This document shows positions 35,212 to 43,792 of a DNA stretch of 43,792 bases, piece by piece (the first letter of the stretch is position 1; the number at the start of each line of letters is the position of its first letter). A model generated the notes under the pieces. It was not told the origin of the DNA. It worked only from the letters and a program-made list of their open reading frames with translations, and did no database searches. Origin of the DNA: Peptostreptococcus faecalis (lineage in GTDB: Bacteria > Bacillota > Clostridia > Peptostreptococcales > Peptostreptococcaceae); the NCBI RefSeq assembly GCF_900240845.1, contig NZ_OERU01000008.1, positions 1 through 43,792 on the forward strand. The letters run 5' to 3'. Position numbers and translations under genes: made by a program.

Positions 35212-35424
35212 TTATATCTTTACGGTCACCTTATCAATTTTCAAATTTTTGTAAAATACCAATACACCAGAAATTACATATACTATAGCAATTATATTAG
35301 GTATTATTGGATTTATTCTTCCTGCAAATAGTGAAATAACAAAAAGTACTAAAGCAAATAACATAAATTTCATAACCCATCTATTTTTTTTAGGTTTATT
35401 TTTTTTGGATTCTTTTCTGCTCAT
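35212..35424 (-). CDS. Small two-helix membrane protein
   Basis: 70 residues from the ATG at 35424, behind AAGGAG. A basic head (MSRKESKKNKPKKNR) is followed by two membrane helices (about 18-36 and 40-60) and a short basic tail. No family recognised. Monocistronic, convergent with the gamma-carbonic-anhydrase gene and divergent from tkt. Confidence 0.65.
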   Translation of the reverse strand: MSRKESKKNKPKKNRWVMKFMLFALVLFVISLFAGRINPIIPNIIAIVYVISGVLVFYKNLKIDKVTVKI

Positions 35425-35553
35425 AAAAAATATCACTCCTTAAAAAGTTCTTATACATATATTATACAACTTTATAGATAAAAGTGTTGATTTTTATTGA
35501 AATTCTTTAAAGTAATTGCAAAATATTATTTATGATTTGGTAGAAATGTAGTA

Positions 35554-35562
35554 TGATATAAT
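35554..35562 (+). promoter_or_regulatory. Extended -10 element P1 of tkt
   Basis: TGATATAAT, an extended -10 (TGnTATAAT). No convincing -35 hexamer. The same nine bases recur at 35623-35631. Confidence 0.45.
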
Positions 35563-35579
35563 AGTAGTATTATGGTTAC

Positions 35580-35653
35580 ATTAATATACTTCGTTTTAAA
35601 GATATTATTCATTAATTTAAAATGATATAATGTTTAAAGCGAAGCACATTAAT
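35580..35653. repeat. 21-base inverted repeat around a second -10 element upstream of tkt
   Basis: Arms at 35580-35600 (ATTAATATACTTCGTTTTAAA is 21 bases; key words ATTAAT, CTTCG, TTTAAA) and 35633-35653 (TTTAAA, CGAAG, ATTAAT) are complementary at 18 of 21 positions. The 32-base spacer ends with TGATATAAT (35623-35631), which stops one base before the right arm. Confidence 0.75.
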
Positions 35654-35708
35654 AATGCAAATTTGACAGTTATATTAAATTGTAATTTTATTTTGGAGGA
35701 ACTTTTAT

Positions 35709-37703
35709 ATGAACATCAATCAAAAGTCAGTAGATGCACTTAGAATATTATCTGCTGATCAAATTCAAAAGGCTAATTCAGGTCACCCAGGTTTACCACT
35801 TGGAGCAGCTCCAGCAGCTTATGAATTATGGGCAAAACACATGAATCACAATCCTAAAAATCCTAACTGGGAAAATAGAGATAGATTTGTTTTATCTGCG
35901 GGACATGGTTCAGCATTACTTTATTCACTACTTCATTTATTTAACTATGAAGGAATGACAATAGATGAGCTAAAAAACTTTAGACAGTTTGGTCATTTAA
36001 CACCAGGTCATCCAGAATATGGACACACAGTAGGAGTAGAATCGACTACAGGCCCATTAGGAGCAGGAGTATCTACTGCAGTTGGTATGGCTATGGCTGA
36101 AGCTCACTTAGCAGCTAAGTTTAATAAAGAGGGATATCCTGTTGTTGATCATTACACATATGCAATGACTGGTGACGGATGTTTAATGGAAGGGATCTCT
36201 TATGAAGCGTTATCTCTTGCTGGTACATTGAAATTAGACAAGCTAATTGTATTATATGATTCAAACAACATAACAATAGAAGGGGATACTGACTTTGCAT
36301 TTACGGAAGATGTAGCAAAAAGATTTGATGCATTTGGATTCCAAGTTCAAACAGTTGAAGATGGAAATGACCTAGAAACTATCGGTAAGGCTATAGAAAA
36401 TGCAAAAGCAGAAAAGAATAAGCCTTCTCTAATTATATGTAAGACTCTAATTGGATATGGATCACCTGCGAAAGTTGGTAAGGCATCAGCTCATGGTGAA
36501 CCTCTAGGAGTAGATAATGTAAAAGAAATGAGAGAATTCTTAGGTTGGGAATCTCAAGAAGCATTTGAAGTTCCAGCAGATGTATATGCAAACTATGAAT
36601 CAATCGCAAACGAAGGTTCTAAAAAAGAAGAAGAATGGAATGCAATGTTCGAAAGATATTCTAAGGAATTCCCTGAAGCTAGAAAAGAATGGGATGAATT
36701 TTTCTCTGATATAGATATTGATAAGATAATGAATTCTGATGAATATTGGAATTATGAAGACAAAGCAATGGCTACTAGAGCTGTATCAGGAAATATAATA
36801 AATATATTAAAAGACCTATATCCTAATATGGTTGGTGGTTCTGCTGACTTGGCACCATCAAATAAGACAGAGATGAAGGATGAAGGATTCTTCTCTGCTA
36901 CAGATAGATCAGGAAGAAACATTCACTTTGGTGTTAGAGAAATGGCAATGACTGCTATTACTAATGGTATATACCTACACGGCGGATTAAAATCTTTCTG
37001 TGCAACTTTCTTTGTATTCAGTGATTTCATGAAGCCAATGATTCGTCTAGCTGCTCTAATGGGTCTTCCAGTAGCATACGTATTGACTCATGATAGCATA
37101 GGAGTTGGAGAAGATGGACCTACACATGAACCAGTAGAACAACTTGCAATGCTTAGATCAATACCAAATCTAAACGTATTTAGACCAGCAGATTATACAG
37201 AAACTGCTGTAGCTTGGGCAAGTGCAATGAAGTCAGAAGCTAAGCCTACAGCTATAGTGCTTACAAGACAGAATTTACCACAAATTGAAGGTTCTTCTAA
37301 AGATGCGTTCAAGGGTGCATATGTAATTTCAGAAGCTAAGGATAAGGACAACATAGATTTAATAATTCTTGCATCTGGATCTGAAGTTGAACTTGCAGTA
37401 GCAGCTCAAAAAGAAATTGAAACTACAGGAAAATCTGTAAGAGTAGTATCAGTTCCTTGTATGGAAATATTTGAAAGTCAGGATTCACAGTACAAAGAAT
37501 CTGTATTACCAAGTGGAGTAAGAGCTAGACTTGCTGTAGAAGCGGCTAATCCTATGCCTTGGTATAAATATGTAGGAATTGATGGAGATGTAGTTGGAAT
37601 GACTACATTCGGTGCATCAGCTCCTGCAAAAGTATTATTTGAACACTTTGGATTCACTACTGAAAATGTGGTTGAAAAAGCAATGAATTTAATAAATAGA
37701 TAG
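35709..37703 (+). CDS. tkt: Transketolase
   Basis: A 664-residue full-length, single-chain transketolase with a TGGAGGA site. It moves two-carbon units between sugar phosphates in the pentose phosphate pathway with thiamine diphosphate and a metal ion. 'QKANSGHPGLPLGAAPAAYELW', 'SAGHGSALLYSLLHL', the ThDP motif 'GDGCLMEG...N', 'KTLIGYGSP', and in the second half 'HFGVREMAMTAITNGI' and 'THDSIGVGEDGPTHEPVEQLAMLRSIPN' are all present. It stands alone behind a long leader with an inverted repeat. Confidence 0.97.
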   Translation: MNINQKSVDALRILSADQIQKANSGHPGLPLGAAPAAYELWAKHMNHNPKNPNWENRDRFVLSAGHGSALLYSLLHLFNYEGMTIDELKNFRQFGHLTPGHPEYGHTVGVESTTGPLGAGVSTAVGMAMAEAHLAAKFNKEGYPVVDHYTYAMTGDGCLMEGISYEALSLAGTLKLDKLIVLYDSNNITIEGDTDFAFTEDVAKRFDAFGFQVQTVEDGNDLETIGKAIENAKAEKNKPSLIICKTLIGYGSPAKVGKASAHGEPLGVDNVKEMREFLGWESQEAFEVPADVYANYESIANEGSKKEEEWNAMFERYSKEFPEARKEWDEFFSDIDIDKIMNSDEYWNYEDKAMATRAVSGNIINILKDLYPNMVGGSADLAPSNKTEMKDEGFFSATDRSGRNIHFGVREMAMTAITNGIYLHGGLKSFCATFFVFSDFMKPMIRLAALMGLPVAYVLTHDSIGVGEDGPTHEPVEQLAMLRSIPNLNVFRPADYTETAVAWASAMKSEAKPTAIVLTRQNLPQIEGSSKDAFKGAYVISEAKDKDNIDLIILASGSEVELAVAAQKEIETTGKSVRVVSVPCMEIFESQDSQYKESVLPSGVRARLAVEAANPMPWYKYVGIDGDVVGMTTFGASAPAKVLFEHFGFTTENVVEKAMNLINR

Positions 37704-37716
37704 ATATAAAAAATCC

Positions 37717-37744
37717 CCTGCTTTTAAATAAGCAGGTTTTTTTT
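37717..37744 (+). terminator. Terminator of tkt
   Basis: Stem CCTGCTT / AAGCAGG with a 6-base loop and eight T. Confidence 0.92.
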
Positions 37745-37860
37745 GTTATCAGATATATTATTGAACCATTTGTCACATTTTAAAGCCGAATATCACAAAT
37801 CAATAGAATATATAAAGAATTATGGTAACATAGTGTTATAAAAAATAAGGAGGGATAGAA

Positions 37861-39258
37861 TTGATACAATTTCTTGAAACATTTATAAATAAAGGAGTAT
37901 CTTTTGAAATGACAGGAGTAGTTTTTCTTCTAATAATGATATCTTTTATACGAGGCAAAAAGGCTAGTAAAAAAGAGGTACTGATGGACTTTAGTGTAGT
38001 TATTGTAGCTACACTTATAGAAGAATTAATTGCCAGTACAGGTATTTACAAGTTGGCGATTTTTGTTGAAACCTATGCCTTTAATCCAGTTGGTTATATA
38101 TCCCTAATATTGGTGTTGGTTTATATTAAAAGAAAATACAAGACGAATTATACCGCAATGTATGGAACGCTTTTCTTTTTCTTATCTACAACTGTTAATT
38201 CGTTAGTTTATAATTTTCAGAGTACATTTATAATTAGCCCTTTATTTCAAAATTTGCAAAAACTTAGATTTTCAACAGAAACATCTGAAATTATTTTTGA
38301 TGCGTCTTTCATTTTTTTAACAGCTTTAGTACCATGTATAATAATGTTTTTAATAACTGAATTATTTCTTAAAAAAATCAAAAAAGACGAAGTCATATTT
38401 TCAAAGAGAGATCAGTATATATTTATAGCTATTTATATAGTCTTGTATCTAACTTTTGCGACAGTCATAGGGTTAGTAAATGATATTCCGTACGATAGAG
38501 AGCAATCTGTTATGTTTGCAGAAATTTTCCATGCTATAAATAAAAAAGAATCTCTTTTAGGTATAGGTGTATTGATTTCAGGCATACTTAATCTATACTT
38601 CTATGTAAAAATCAGCAATTTATACAAAAAAGATTGTGAAAACAAGATTACAGAGTCATTTATAAATTATACTGATAAATACCTAGATAAGGCAATAGAG
38701 CATGAAGAAAAGATATCAAAGCTTTGTCATGATTTTAAAAATCATATGATGGTAATAGCATCTTTAAAAGAAAATGGTATAGAAGAGGTCAATGAGTATT
38801 TAAAACCAATAGAAGATATGAAAAATGATCTTCCAATAAAAGTAGCATCTGGTAATGCTATAGCTGATATTATTCTAAACGAAAAAGCTAGTGACATGGT
38901 GAAATTAGGAATAAAATATGACATCAAAGTAGCGATACCAAAGGATATAAAGATGGAGCCACACGATTTAGGGTCAATACTATTTAACACTATAGACAAT
39001 GCAATTGACGGAAGTATGCATGAAGAGGATGGATGGATAGATATAGACATATCCCCTAAGGGTAAAAATTTAGTATATACCATATCAAATAGCTATAATG
39101 ATAAAAAGACTAAAGAAAAATCATACTCTAAGAAAGAAAATATATGTAGCGGTTATGGCAATAATATAGTCAAAAATATATTAAAAAAATATAATGGCGA
39201 TATGGATATAGAAAAAAAGGATAATAAGTATTCTGTATCTATGTACTTTAGCGTATAG
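37861..39258 (+). CDS. AgrC-like sensor histidine kinase (GHKL ATPase)
   Basis: A 465-residue protein with a TTG start behind AAGGAGGG. Six hydrophobic segments lie in about residues 15-250. The kinase part has the phosphorylated histidine in 'LCHDFKNHMMV' (H290), the N box 'NTIDNAIDG' (376-384) and the G box 'GYGNNIVKNI', the short-helix arrangement of the AgrC/peptide-sensor class rather than classical kinases. It should sense an extracellular signal, often a peptide, and pass phosphate to the response regulator that follows (141 bases). No AgrB-like protease or AgrD-like peptide gene is seen nearby. Confidence 0.9.
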   Translation: MIQFLETFINKGVSFEMTGVVFLLIMISFIRGKKASKKEVLMDFSVVIVATLIEELIASTGIYKLAIFVETYAFNPVGYISLILVLVYIKRKYKTNYTAMYGTLFFFLSTTVNSLVYNFQSTFIISPLFQNLQKLRFSTETSEIIFDASFIFLTALVPCIIMFLITELFLKKIKKDEVIFSKRDQYIFIAIYIVLYLTFATVIGLVNDIPYDREQSVMFAEIFHAINKKESLLGIGVLISGILNLYFYVKISNLYKKDCENKITESFINYTDKYLDKAIEHEEKISKLCHDFKNHMMVIASLKENGIEEVNEYLKPIEDMKNDLPIKVASGNAIADIILNEKASDMVKLGIKYDIKVAIPKDIKMEPHDLGSILFNTIDNAIDGSMHEEDGWIDIDISPKGKNLVYTISNSYNDKKTKEKSYSKKENICSGYGNNIVKNILKKYNGDMDIEKKDNKYSVSMYFSV

Positions 39259-39320
39259 TAAGTAAATAGGGATCTTTAATAAAAAGAATAAAAATGATAA
39301 AATATATAATATAATGTAAG

Positions 39321-39356
39321 TTCTGCCAATATTTAAGTTTAAAGATATTGGCAGAA
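39321..39356 (+). promoter_or_regulatory. 12-base perfect hairpin between kinase and regulator genes
   Basis: TTCTGCCAATAT and ATATTGGCAGAA pair without mismatch around a 12-base loop; the tail TATTTCTG is poor in T for a terminator. It may limit read-through from the kinase gene, or be a dyad for a DNA-binding protein such as the LytTR regulator. Confidence 0.6.
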
Positions 39357-39398
39357 TATTTCTGTAAAATAATATGCAATAAATTGGTGGTAATAATC

Positions 39399-40109
39399 AT
39401 GATTAATATAGCGATATGCGAAGATGAGATGTCTAGTGCTAAAAAAATTGAAAATGAGATAAAACAATACTTTTCTGACTATGGTATAGAGCATAGCGTG
39501 TCTATTTACAATGGTGCAGATGAACTAGTTAAAGTTGTTGAAAATTTAGAGTTTAATATATTTTTTTTTGACATAGAACTAGGTAGAGATGATGGAGTCG
39601 AGCTTGCTAGGCACATTAGAAACATTTATAAGGACGCTTTATTTATATTTGTCACAAACAAGAGTGAAAGAGTATATGAAGTGTTTGAATTAGATACGTT
39701 TGGATTTGTAAGGAAGGATTTTTTTGAAAAAGATTTTCCAGATATTATAAAAAGGTTAGTAAAACAGTTGAAAAACCATATAAACATATATGAGATAAAG
39801 ACGAACGAAGACGAAGTTTATATAAGAGAAAACGATATTGTATATGTTGAAAGAATTGCAGGTTATATAACAATTACAACTCGTGAAAAAAAGATAAAAA
39901 CAGGATATAGATATTTGACAGAACTACCAATTGACTTATCTGATGAAAAATACTTTGAAATTTATAGAGGGTTGGTAGTGAATTTTAAATATATTGACTA
40001 TATAGAAGGTGAATCAGTATATATGTTAAACATAGAAAAGTTACCTGTGTCGAGGAGAAAGAAACAGAGCTTAAAAGTAGCGTATAAAAATTATATGTTA
40101 AAAGATTAG
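39399..40109 (+). CDS. LytTR-family response regulator (AgrA/LytR type)
   Basis: 236 residues from the ATG at 39399, with GGTGG nearby; an upstream TTG would start inside the hairpin. The receiver domain (1-120) has the acidic pair in 'AICEDEM', phospho-aspartate D58 in 'FFFDIEL' and 'FVTNKSE' at the end of strand 4; the LytTR DNA-binding domain follows (about 135-236: 'DIVYVERIAGYITITT', 'FEIYRGLVVNFKYID'). It is the natural partner of the kinase upstream. LytTR regulators bind paired direct repeats; candidate sites were not found by eye. Confidence 0.93.
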   Translation: MINIAICEDEMSSAKKIENEIKQYFSDYGIEHSVSIYNGADELVKVVENLEFNIFFFDIELGRDDGVELARHIRNIYKDALFIFVTNKSERVYEVFELDTFGFVRKDFFEKDFPDIIKRLVKQLKNHINIYEIKTNEDEVYIRENDIVYVERIAGYITITTREKKIKTGYRYLTELPIDLSDEKYFEIYRGLVVNFKYIDYIEGESVYMLNIEKLPVSRRKKQSLKVAYKNYMLKD

Positions 40110-40192
40110 TTGATTAATAAATTATGTATAACTTAAAATATTGTTTGCAATTATGATATTTATAATAATGTTTTATAAAAAATAAAGATAAT

Positions 40193-40228
40193 AAAAAGGA
40201 GTAGAATGTTAATTCTACTCCTTTTTTG
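40193..40228 (+). terminator. Terminator of the two-component pair
   Basis: Perfect 15-base stem AAAAAGGAGTAGAAT / ATTCTACTCCTTTTT with 4-base loop and extra T. Confidence 0.93.
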
Positions 40229-40311
40229 ACTTTAAAATTTATATAATATTCTATAAAGCATTTAAATCGATTATATAATTTAAATATGGTACAACTTATA
40301 GATATTTTATA

Positions 40312-41541
40312 TTATTCTACTTCGTCAGCTAGCGGTATTGGCTTTCTAACGATATATTTGTAATAGACTTTTTCTACCATTATAGATATTGCATTATCTC
40401 CAGCAACATTTGCTGCAGTTCCGAAACTATCCTGAGTTAAGTACAATGATATCAAGATAGATGCAAGAGGACTGTTAGTTGCAATCCCAACTACTGGTAA
40501 GAATGGAAGGGCACTCATTACCGCTCCACCTGGTGCACCTGGTGCTGCAACCATAGCTACACCTAGTATTGCTATAAACTGTATAAATAATCCGAAACTA
40601 TATGGCATTTGATACATGTGAAGTAATGTATAAACACAAGCTGTCAAAGTAATCATTGAACCAGGAAGGTGAACAGTTGCAGATAGAGGTATAACAAATT
40701 CTCTTATCTGAGCAGTAACACCCATCTTTTTGTTACAATCAACATTTACTGGGATAGTAGCTGCTGATGATTGAGTACCAAGAGCAGTAAGATATCCTGG
40801 AATAGCTTTCTTTAATGTCTTGAAAGGATTTCTCTTTGTGTAAGTACAAGAAACTATAAACATTAAAGTAATATAAAGTAAATGAAGTATTAATATACAC
40901 ACAAATATCTTGACAAAAATTTGTAGTATCGCAAAAACTGAACCTGAATAAGCCATATTTGCAAAGTTACCAAAGATAAAGAATGGTAATAAAGGTATTA
41001 CAGATTTAGTAAGTACAATATTTATTATTTCATTGAATTCACCAATGATAGAGTGGAATACTTTTCCAGAACCTTTTTGCTTTATCATTGATACACAAAG
41101 TCCAAGTAAGAATGCAAGAACTAGCGCAGAAGTTACATCCATAATAGGTTCAAGAGGAATTTCAAATAATGGTTTTAAGTTTCTAGAAGTAGCTGCTTGA
41201 ATTTCAGTAGCCATAGCTGGATCTATAAAGCTTGGGAAAATAGAATCCGCCATAAAGTAAGAAAGTGAACCAGCAACTAATGTAGAACAATAAGCAAGTA
41301 AAACAGTTACCAGTAGTAATTTTCCAGCTCCTTCTGATAAATCAGATATACCTTTAGATACAAATGCAAGAATCATCATTGGAATAATGAAGTTCAAAAA
41401 TTTCCCGAAAAATGCAGAAAAAGTAACAGCCACTTGAACAACAACAGTTGGTAAATAAGAGCCTGCTATTATACCTAGAATAATTGCGATAATCAATTTT
41501 GGAATAAGTCCTAATTTGAATTTCTTTTTCGTTTCAGTCAT
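40312..41541 (-). CDS. Dicarboxylate/amino acid:cation symporter (DAACS family)
   Basis: A 409-residue membrane transporter with an AAGGAGAA site. About eight membrane helices and the two re-entrant loops of the GltP/Glt_Ph fold are seen: 'GTQSSAATIPV' (the SSxxTxP serine-rich motif) and 'AAPGAPGGAVMSALPFL', then 'TQDSFGTAANVAGDNAISIMV' (the aspartate and asparagine of helix 8). It takes up an anionic or neutral amino acid or dicarboxylate with Na+ or H+. The ligand-binding aspartate and arginine/serine after it are not clear, so it may carry serine or threonine rather than glutamate. Confidence 0.93.
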   Translation of the reverse strand: MTETKKKFKLGLIPKLIIAIILGIIAGSYLPTVVVQVAVTFSAFFGKFLNFIIPMMILAFVSKGISDLSEGAGKLLLVTVLLAYCSTLVAGSLSYFMADSIFPSFIDPAMATEIQAATSRNLKPLFEIPLEPIMDVTSALVLAFLLGLCVSMIKQKGSGKVFHSIIGEFNEIINIVLTKSVIPLLPFFIFGNFANMAYSGSVFAILQIFVKIFVCILILHLLYITLMFIVSCTYTKRNPFKTLKKAIPGYLTALGTQSSAATIPVNVDCNKKMGVTAQIREFVIPLSATVHLPGSMITLTACVYTLLHMYQMPYSFGLFIQFIAILGVAMVAAPGAPGGAVMSALPFLPVVGIATNSPLASILISLYLTQDSFGTAANVAGDNAISIMVEKVYYKYIVRKPIPLADEVE

Positions 41542-42600
41542 AGTATTCTCCTTTTATTAAGTTTTAGTAAAAAATATTTGATAATCTAATAGTGTTTTAT
41601 GCAAATTTCCAATAAATATTTTAAGTACCATTTTAAAAATATAATATCGTATTTATGATCGTATTTATAAATAAAACGATTTGGGAATTAACATAAAAAC
41701 GCTATAGAATTAAAGATATTAGGTCGCAATGTACTTATACTTTTTATGGACATTATATAAAACTAAATTAAAAAATTTACAAATTATAGAATGTTTTTAA
41801 AAGAAAGTAACGACTTCACAAGTTATAATACAGTATGAACGAAGTAATTGCAATAGCAGGAAAAAATAGAGAAATATTAAAAATTAAAGAATGGAATTAT
41901 AATCAAGGATGTATTTTTATTAAATTAACTTTTAAAGCTTAAAAACTGAAATAATAAAAGGGGAAAAGAAGTATTACATAATTTAAAAAAAATAAAAATT
42001 GAATTATTCGACGTTTAGATAAAAAAGGTAAAACTTATTGTAGTATATATGTGCATACATATAGACACCTTAAATTTAAATTTTGCGTGTTATTTAGATA
42101 AAGATATTTTAATAATTACTACAATATTATAATTTAATACAGTGATATGGAATAATGTTGAATAGTAATAGTAAAAAAATTGCATGGAAATTATAAAAAT
42201 AAAAGTATAAAAAAAGAAATGTGATCTTTTATTACTATTTATTGTATACACGTGGTGAAAAAATATAAAAAATTCATACATCAGATAAATACGTCTCATA
42301 AATACTACATAAGTATAGAAAGAAAAAATAACAATAAATCAACTAAAGATTGATAAATCAAAGCATATAGTGTAAAATGAGTTTGTGTTTTATTATAAAA
42401 AAAATATAAAAGAAAAAAATATATTTTTAGGAGAAAAAAATAGTAATAAGAGATTTTAATATGTTTTTTATATAATTTTTTAATAAAATCTTCAAAAGAA
42501 CACTATGAAAGTTAAAATGATACAAACATTGAAAATACTAGTGTTTAAATGGATAAAACCATTTGCTAATTATGCTATTTAAAAGTTTTTTATAAAAAAA
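41542..42600. other. Long AT-rich gap with possible coding remnants
   Basis: Over a kilobase with no convincing gene. At 41835-41942 a 35-residue frame (MNEVIAIAGKNREILKIKEW...) follows TATAAT but has no ribosome site; a second open stretch near 42000-42100 reads 'IIRRLDKKGKTYCSIYVHTY'. They may be the ruins of one or two genes. The minus-strand promoter of the symporter gene must lie near 41560-41700. Confidence 0.45.
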
Positions 42601-42622
42601 TAAACTTTTTTTATAAAAAGTG

Positions 42623-42651
42623 TTGACGACTATGGGGTACTATGATAATAT
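42623..42651 (+). promoter_or_regulatory. Promoter of the 5S rRNA-tRNA operon
   Basis: TTGACG (42623-42628), 17 bases, TAATAT (42646-42651), with a T/A-rich stretch upstream like an UP element. TATAAT at 42649-42654 is an alternative -10 at a less good distance. Confidence 0.7.
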
Positions 42652-42691
42652 AATACTTGTCCTTGAGAAACAGGGAAAAACAAAAAACAAA

Positions 42692-42809
<118 letters not shown>

Positions 42810-42812
42810 TAT

Positions 42813-42884
42813 TCCAAGGTAGCTCAATGGTGGAGCAACCGGCTGTTAACCGGTAGGCTGTGGGTTCGAGCCCCACCCTTGGAG
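42813..42884 (+). tRNA. tRNA-Asn (GTT)
   Basis: Acceptor TCCAAGG / CCTTGGA, anticodon loop CTGTTAA between ACCGG and CCGGT, T-loop GGTTCGAGCC. CCA is not encoded. It starts four bases after the 5S gene. Confidence 0.96.
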
Positions 42885-42895
42885 CTTAATGACTT

Positions 42896-42967
42896 GGCTC
42901 CTTGGTCAAGCGGTTAAGACACCGCCCTTTCACGGCGGTAACAGGGGTTCGATTCCCCTAGGAGTCA
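42896..42967 (+). tRNA. tRNA-Glu (TTC)
   Basis: Acceptor GGCTCCT / AGGAGTC (one G-U pair), anticodon loop CTTTCAC between CCGCC and GGCGG. CCA is not encoded. Confidence 0.96.
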
Positions 42968-42971
42968 TTAT

Positions 42972-43047
42972 GGGAGTATAGCTCAGCTGGGAGAGCACCT
43001 GCCTTACAAGCAGGGGGTCACAGGTTCGAGCCCTGTTACTCCCACCA
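42972..43047 (+). tRNA. tRNA-Val (TAC)
   Basis: Acceptor GGGAGTA / TACTCCC, anticodon loop CTTACAA, encoded CCA at 43045-43047. Confidence 0.96.
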
Positions 43048-43061
43048 TACAAACATTATAT

Positions 43062-43136
43062 GCTGGTGTGGCTCAACGGTAGAGCAGCTGACTTGTAATC
43101 AGCAGGTTGTAGGTTCAATTCCTATCACCAGCTCCA
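43062..43136 (+). tRNA. tRNA-Thr (TGT)
   Basis: Acceptor GCTGGTG / CACCAGC, anticodon loop CTTGTAA between GCTGA and TCAGC, encoded CCA. Confidence 0.96.
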
Positions 43137-43150
43137 TCAAAATTCAATAC

Positions 43151-43223
43151 GGTCTATTAGCTCAGTAGGTAGAGCACTTGACTTTTAATCAAGGTGTCCC
43201 GCGTTCGAGCCGCGGATAGATCA
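43151..43223 (+). tRNA. tRNA-Lys (TTT)
   Basis: Acceptor GGTCTAT / ATAGATC, anticodon loop CTTTTAA between CTTGA and TCAAG. CCA is not encoded. Confidence 0.96.
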
Positions 43224-43227
43224 TTAA

Positions 43228-43316
<89 letters not shown>

Positions 43317-43376
43317 TTATTTTTTTTTAAAAAAATGGAATATTAAAAAAGAATATTATATGCGAGTTAAATATAT

Positions 43377-43469
43377 GGAGAAGTACTCAAGAGGCTCAAG
43401 AGGATCCCCTGCTAAGGGATTAGGCTGGATTAAACCGGTGCGAGGGTTCGAATCCCTCCTTCTCCGCCA
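43377..43469 (+). tRNA. tRNA-Ser (GCT)
   Basis: Acceptor GGAGAAG / CTTCTCC, anticodon loop CTGCTAA between ATCCC and GGGAT, long variable arm, encoded CCA. It is set off from the tRNA before it by a 60-base AT-rich gap. Confidence 0.96.
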
Positions 43470-43477
43470 TTTGGAGA

Positions 43478-43554
43478 CGAGGTGTGGCGCAGTTTGGTAG
43501 CGCACATGGTTTGGGACCATGGGGCCGGGGGTTCGAGTCCCTTCACCTCGACCA
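43478..43554 (+). tRNA. tRNA-Pro (TGG)
   Basis: Acceptor CGAGGTG / CACCTCG, anticodon loop TTTGGGA between CATGG and CCATG, encoded CCA. Confidence 0.96.
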
Positions 43555-43572
43555 TTTAACTTAATTATATAT

Positions 43573-43649
43573 GGACCATTAGCTCAGTTGGTTAGAGCGC
43601 CCGGCTCATAACCGGTAGGTCCGGGGTTCGAATCCCTGATGGTCCACCA
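43573..43649 (+). tRNA. tRNA with CAT anticodon (elongator Met, or Ile2)
   Basis: Acceptor GGACCAT / ATGGTCC, anticodon loop CTCATAA, encoded CCA. The first pair G1-C72 argues against an initiator tRNA, which has a mismatch there. Elongator Met is most likely; an Ile tRNA with lysidine at C34 cannot be told apart by eye. Confidence 0.93.
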
Positions 43650-43792
43650 TTTTAGGGAAAACCTAAAAATGAACTTTGAAAATTAAACAGCAGGTTAATT
43701 CATATTGTTTTTATAAACAATTGATTAATCGTTTAAACCATAAAGGTTTAAACCACAAACAACAAACCAAGCCAGATATTTCGAGATAATAC
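43650..43792 (+). other. Likely leader of a following rRNA gene
   Basis: After the last tRNA the sequence 'GAACTTTGAAAATTAAACAG' and the later 'AACCAAGCCAGATATTTCGAG' resemble the pre-rRNA leaders of Clostridia. A 16S or 23S gene probably begins beyond the window. No mature rRNA sequence is reached. Confidence 0.4.

Noticed and set aside
37745-37860. An AgrD-like peptide gene before the kinase
   Set aside because: No short frame with an amphipathic start, cysteine and acidic end was found here or in 39259-39398.
42090-42299. Minus-strand 69-residue frame
   Set aside because: Made almost only of F, Y, I and N from AT-rich DNA, no ribosome site, no family pattern.

Overview
The window looks like the chromosome of a low-GC, anaerobic Firmicute (Clostridia). 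CWB2-type cell-wall-binding proteins, a lysine riboswitch, strong AGGAGG ribosome binding sites and very AT-rich spacers suggest a relative of the Peptostreptococcaceae. The species cannot be fixed from the sequence alone.

The first 16 kb is accessory-like. It holds small membrane proteins, two lipoproteins, a flavin reductase-like protein, a CPBP protease, a small acetyltransferase, a DsbA-fold protein, a stand-alone YidC and a cluster of CWB2 genes. One CWB2 gene (2933-3323) is frameshifted and is followed by a decayed second copy of its 3' end. A frameshifted gene resembling a replication initiator of mobile elements (9096-10312) and a three-gene ABC-2 exporter operon (10954-13594) follow. 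Short repeats flank or connect several of these pieces, which points to past duplication and gene loss.

From 16.6 to 32.6 kb lies core metabolism: glyA, a metallo-beta-lactamase-fold hydrolase, then two convergent-with-neighbour amino acid operons on the minus strand. The threonine operon is hom-thrC-thrB-aspartokinase. The lysine operon is aspartokinase-asd-dapA-dapB-dapH-M20 deacetylase-alr-lysA, the N-acetyl variant of the diaminopimelate pathway. The lysine operon has a clear promoter, a lysine riboswitch and, unusually, two tandem terminator units that share an exact 18-base repeat.

From 32.8 to 41.5 kb are an AlkD-like DNA repair protein, an alpha/beta hydrolase, a gamma-carbonic-anhydrase-like protein, transketolase behind an inverted repeat, an AgrC/AgrA-like two-component pair without agrB or agrD beside it, and a dicarboxylate/amino acid:cation symporter.

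The last 1.1 kb carries a 5S rRNA gene with its own promoter followed by nine tRNA genes, and ends in what looks like the leader of a further rRNA operon. No wholly new system is evident; the best candidates for a second look are the doubled lysine-riboswitch output, the repeats around the ABC cassette, and the inverted repeat in front of transketolase.
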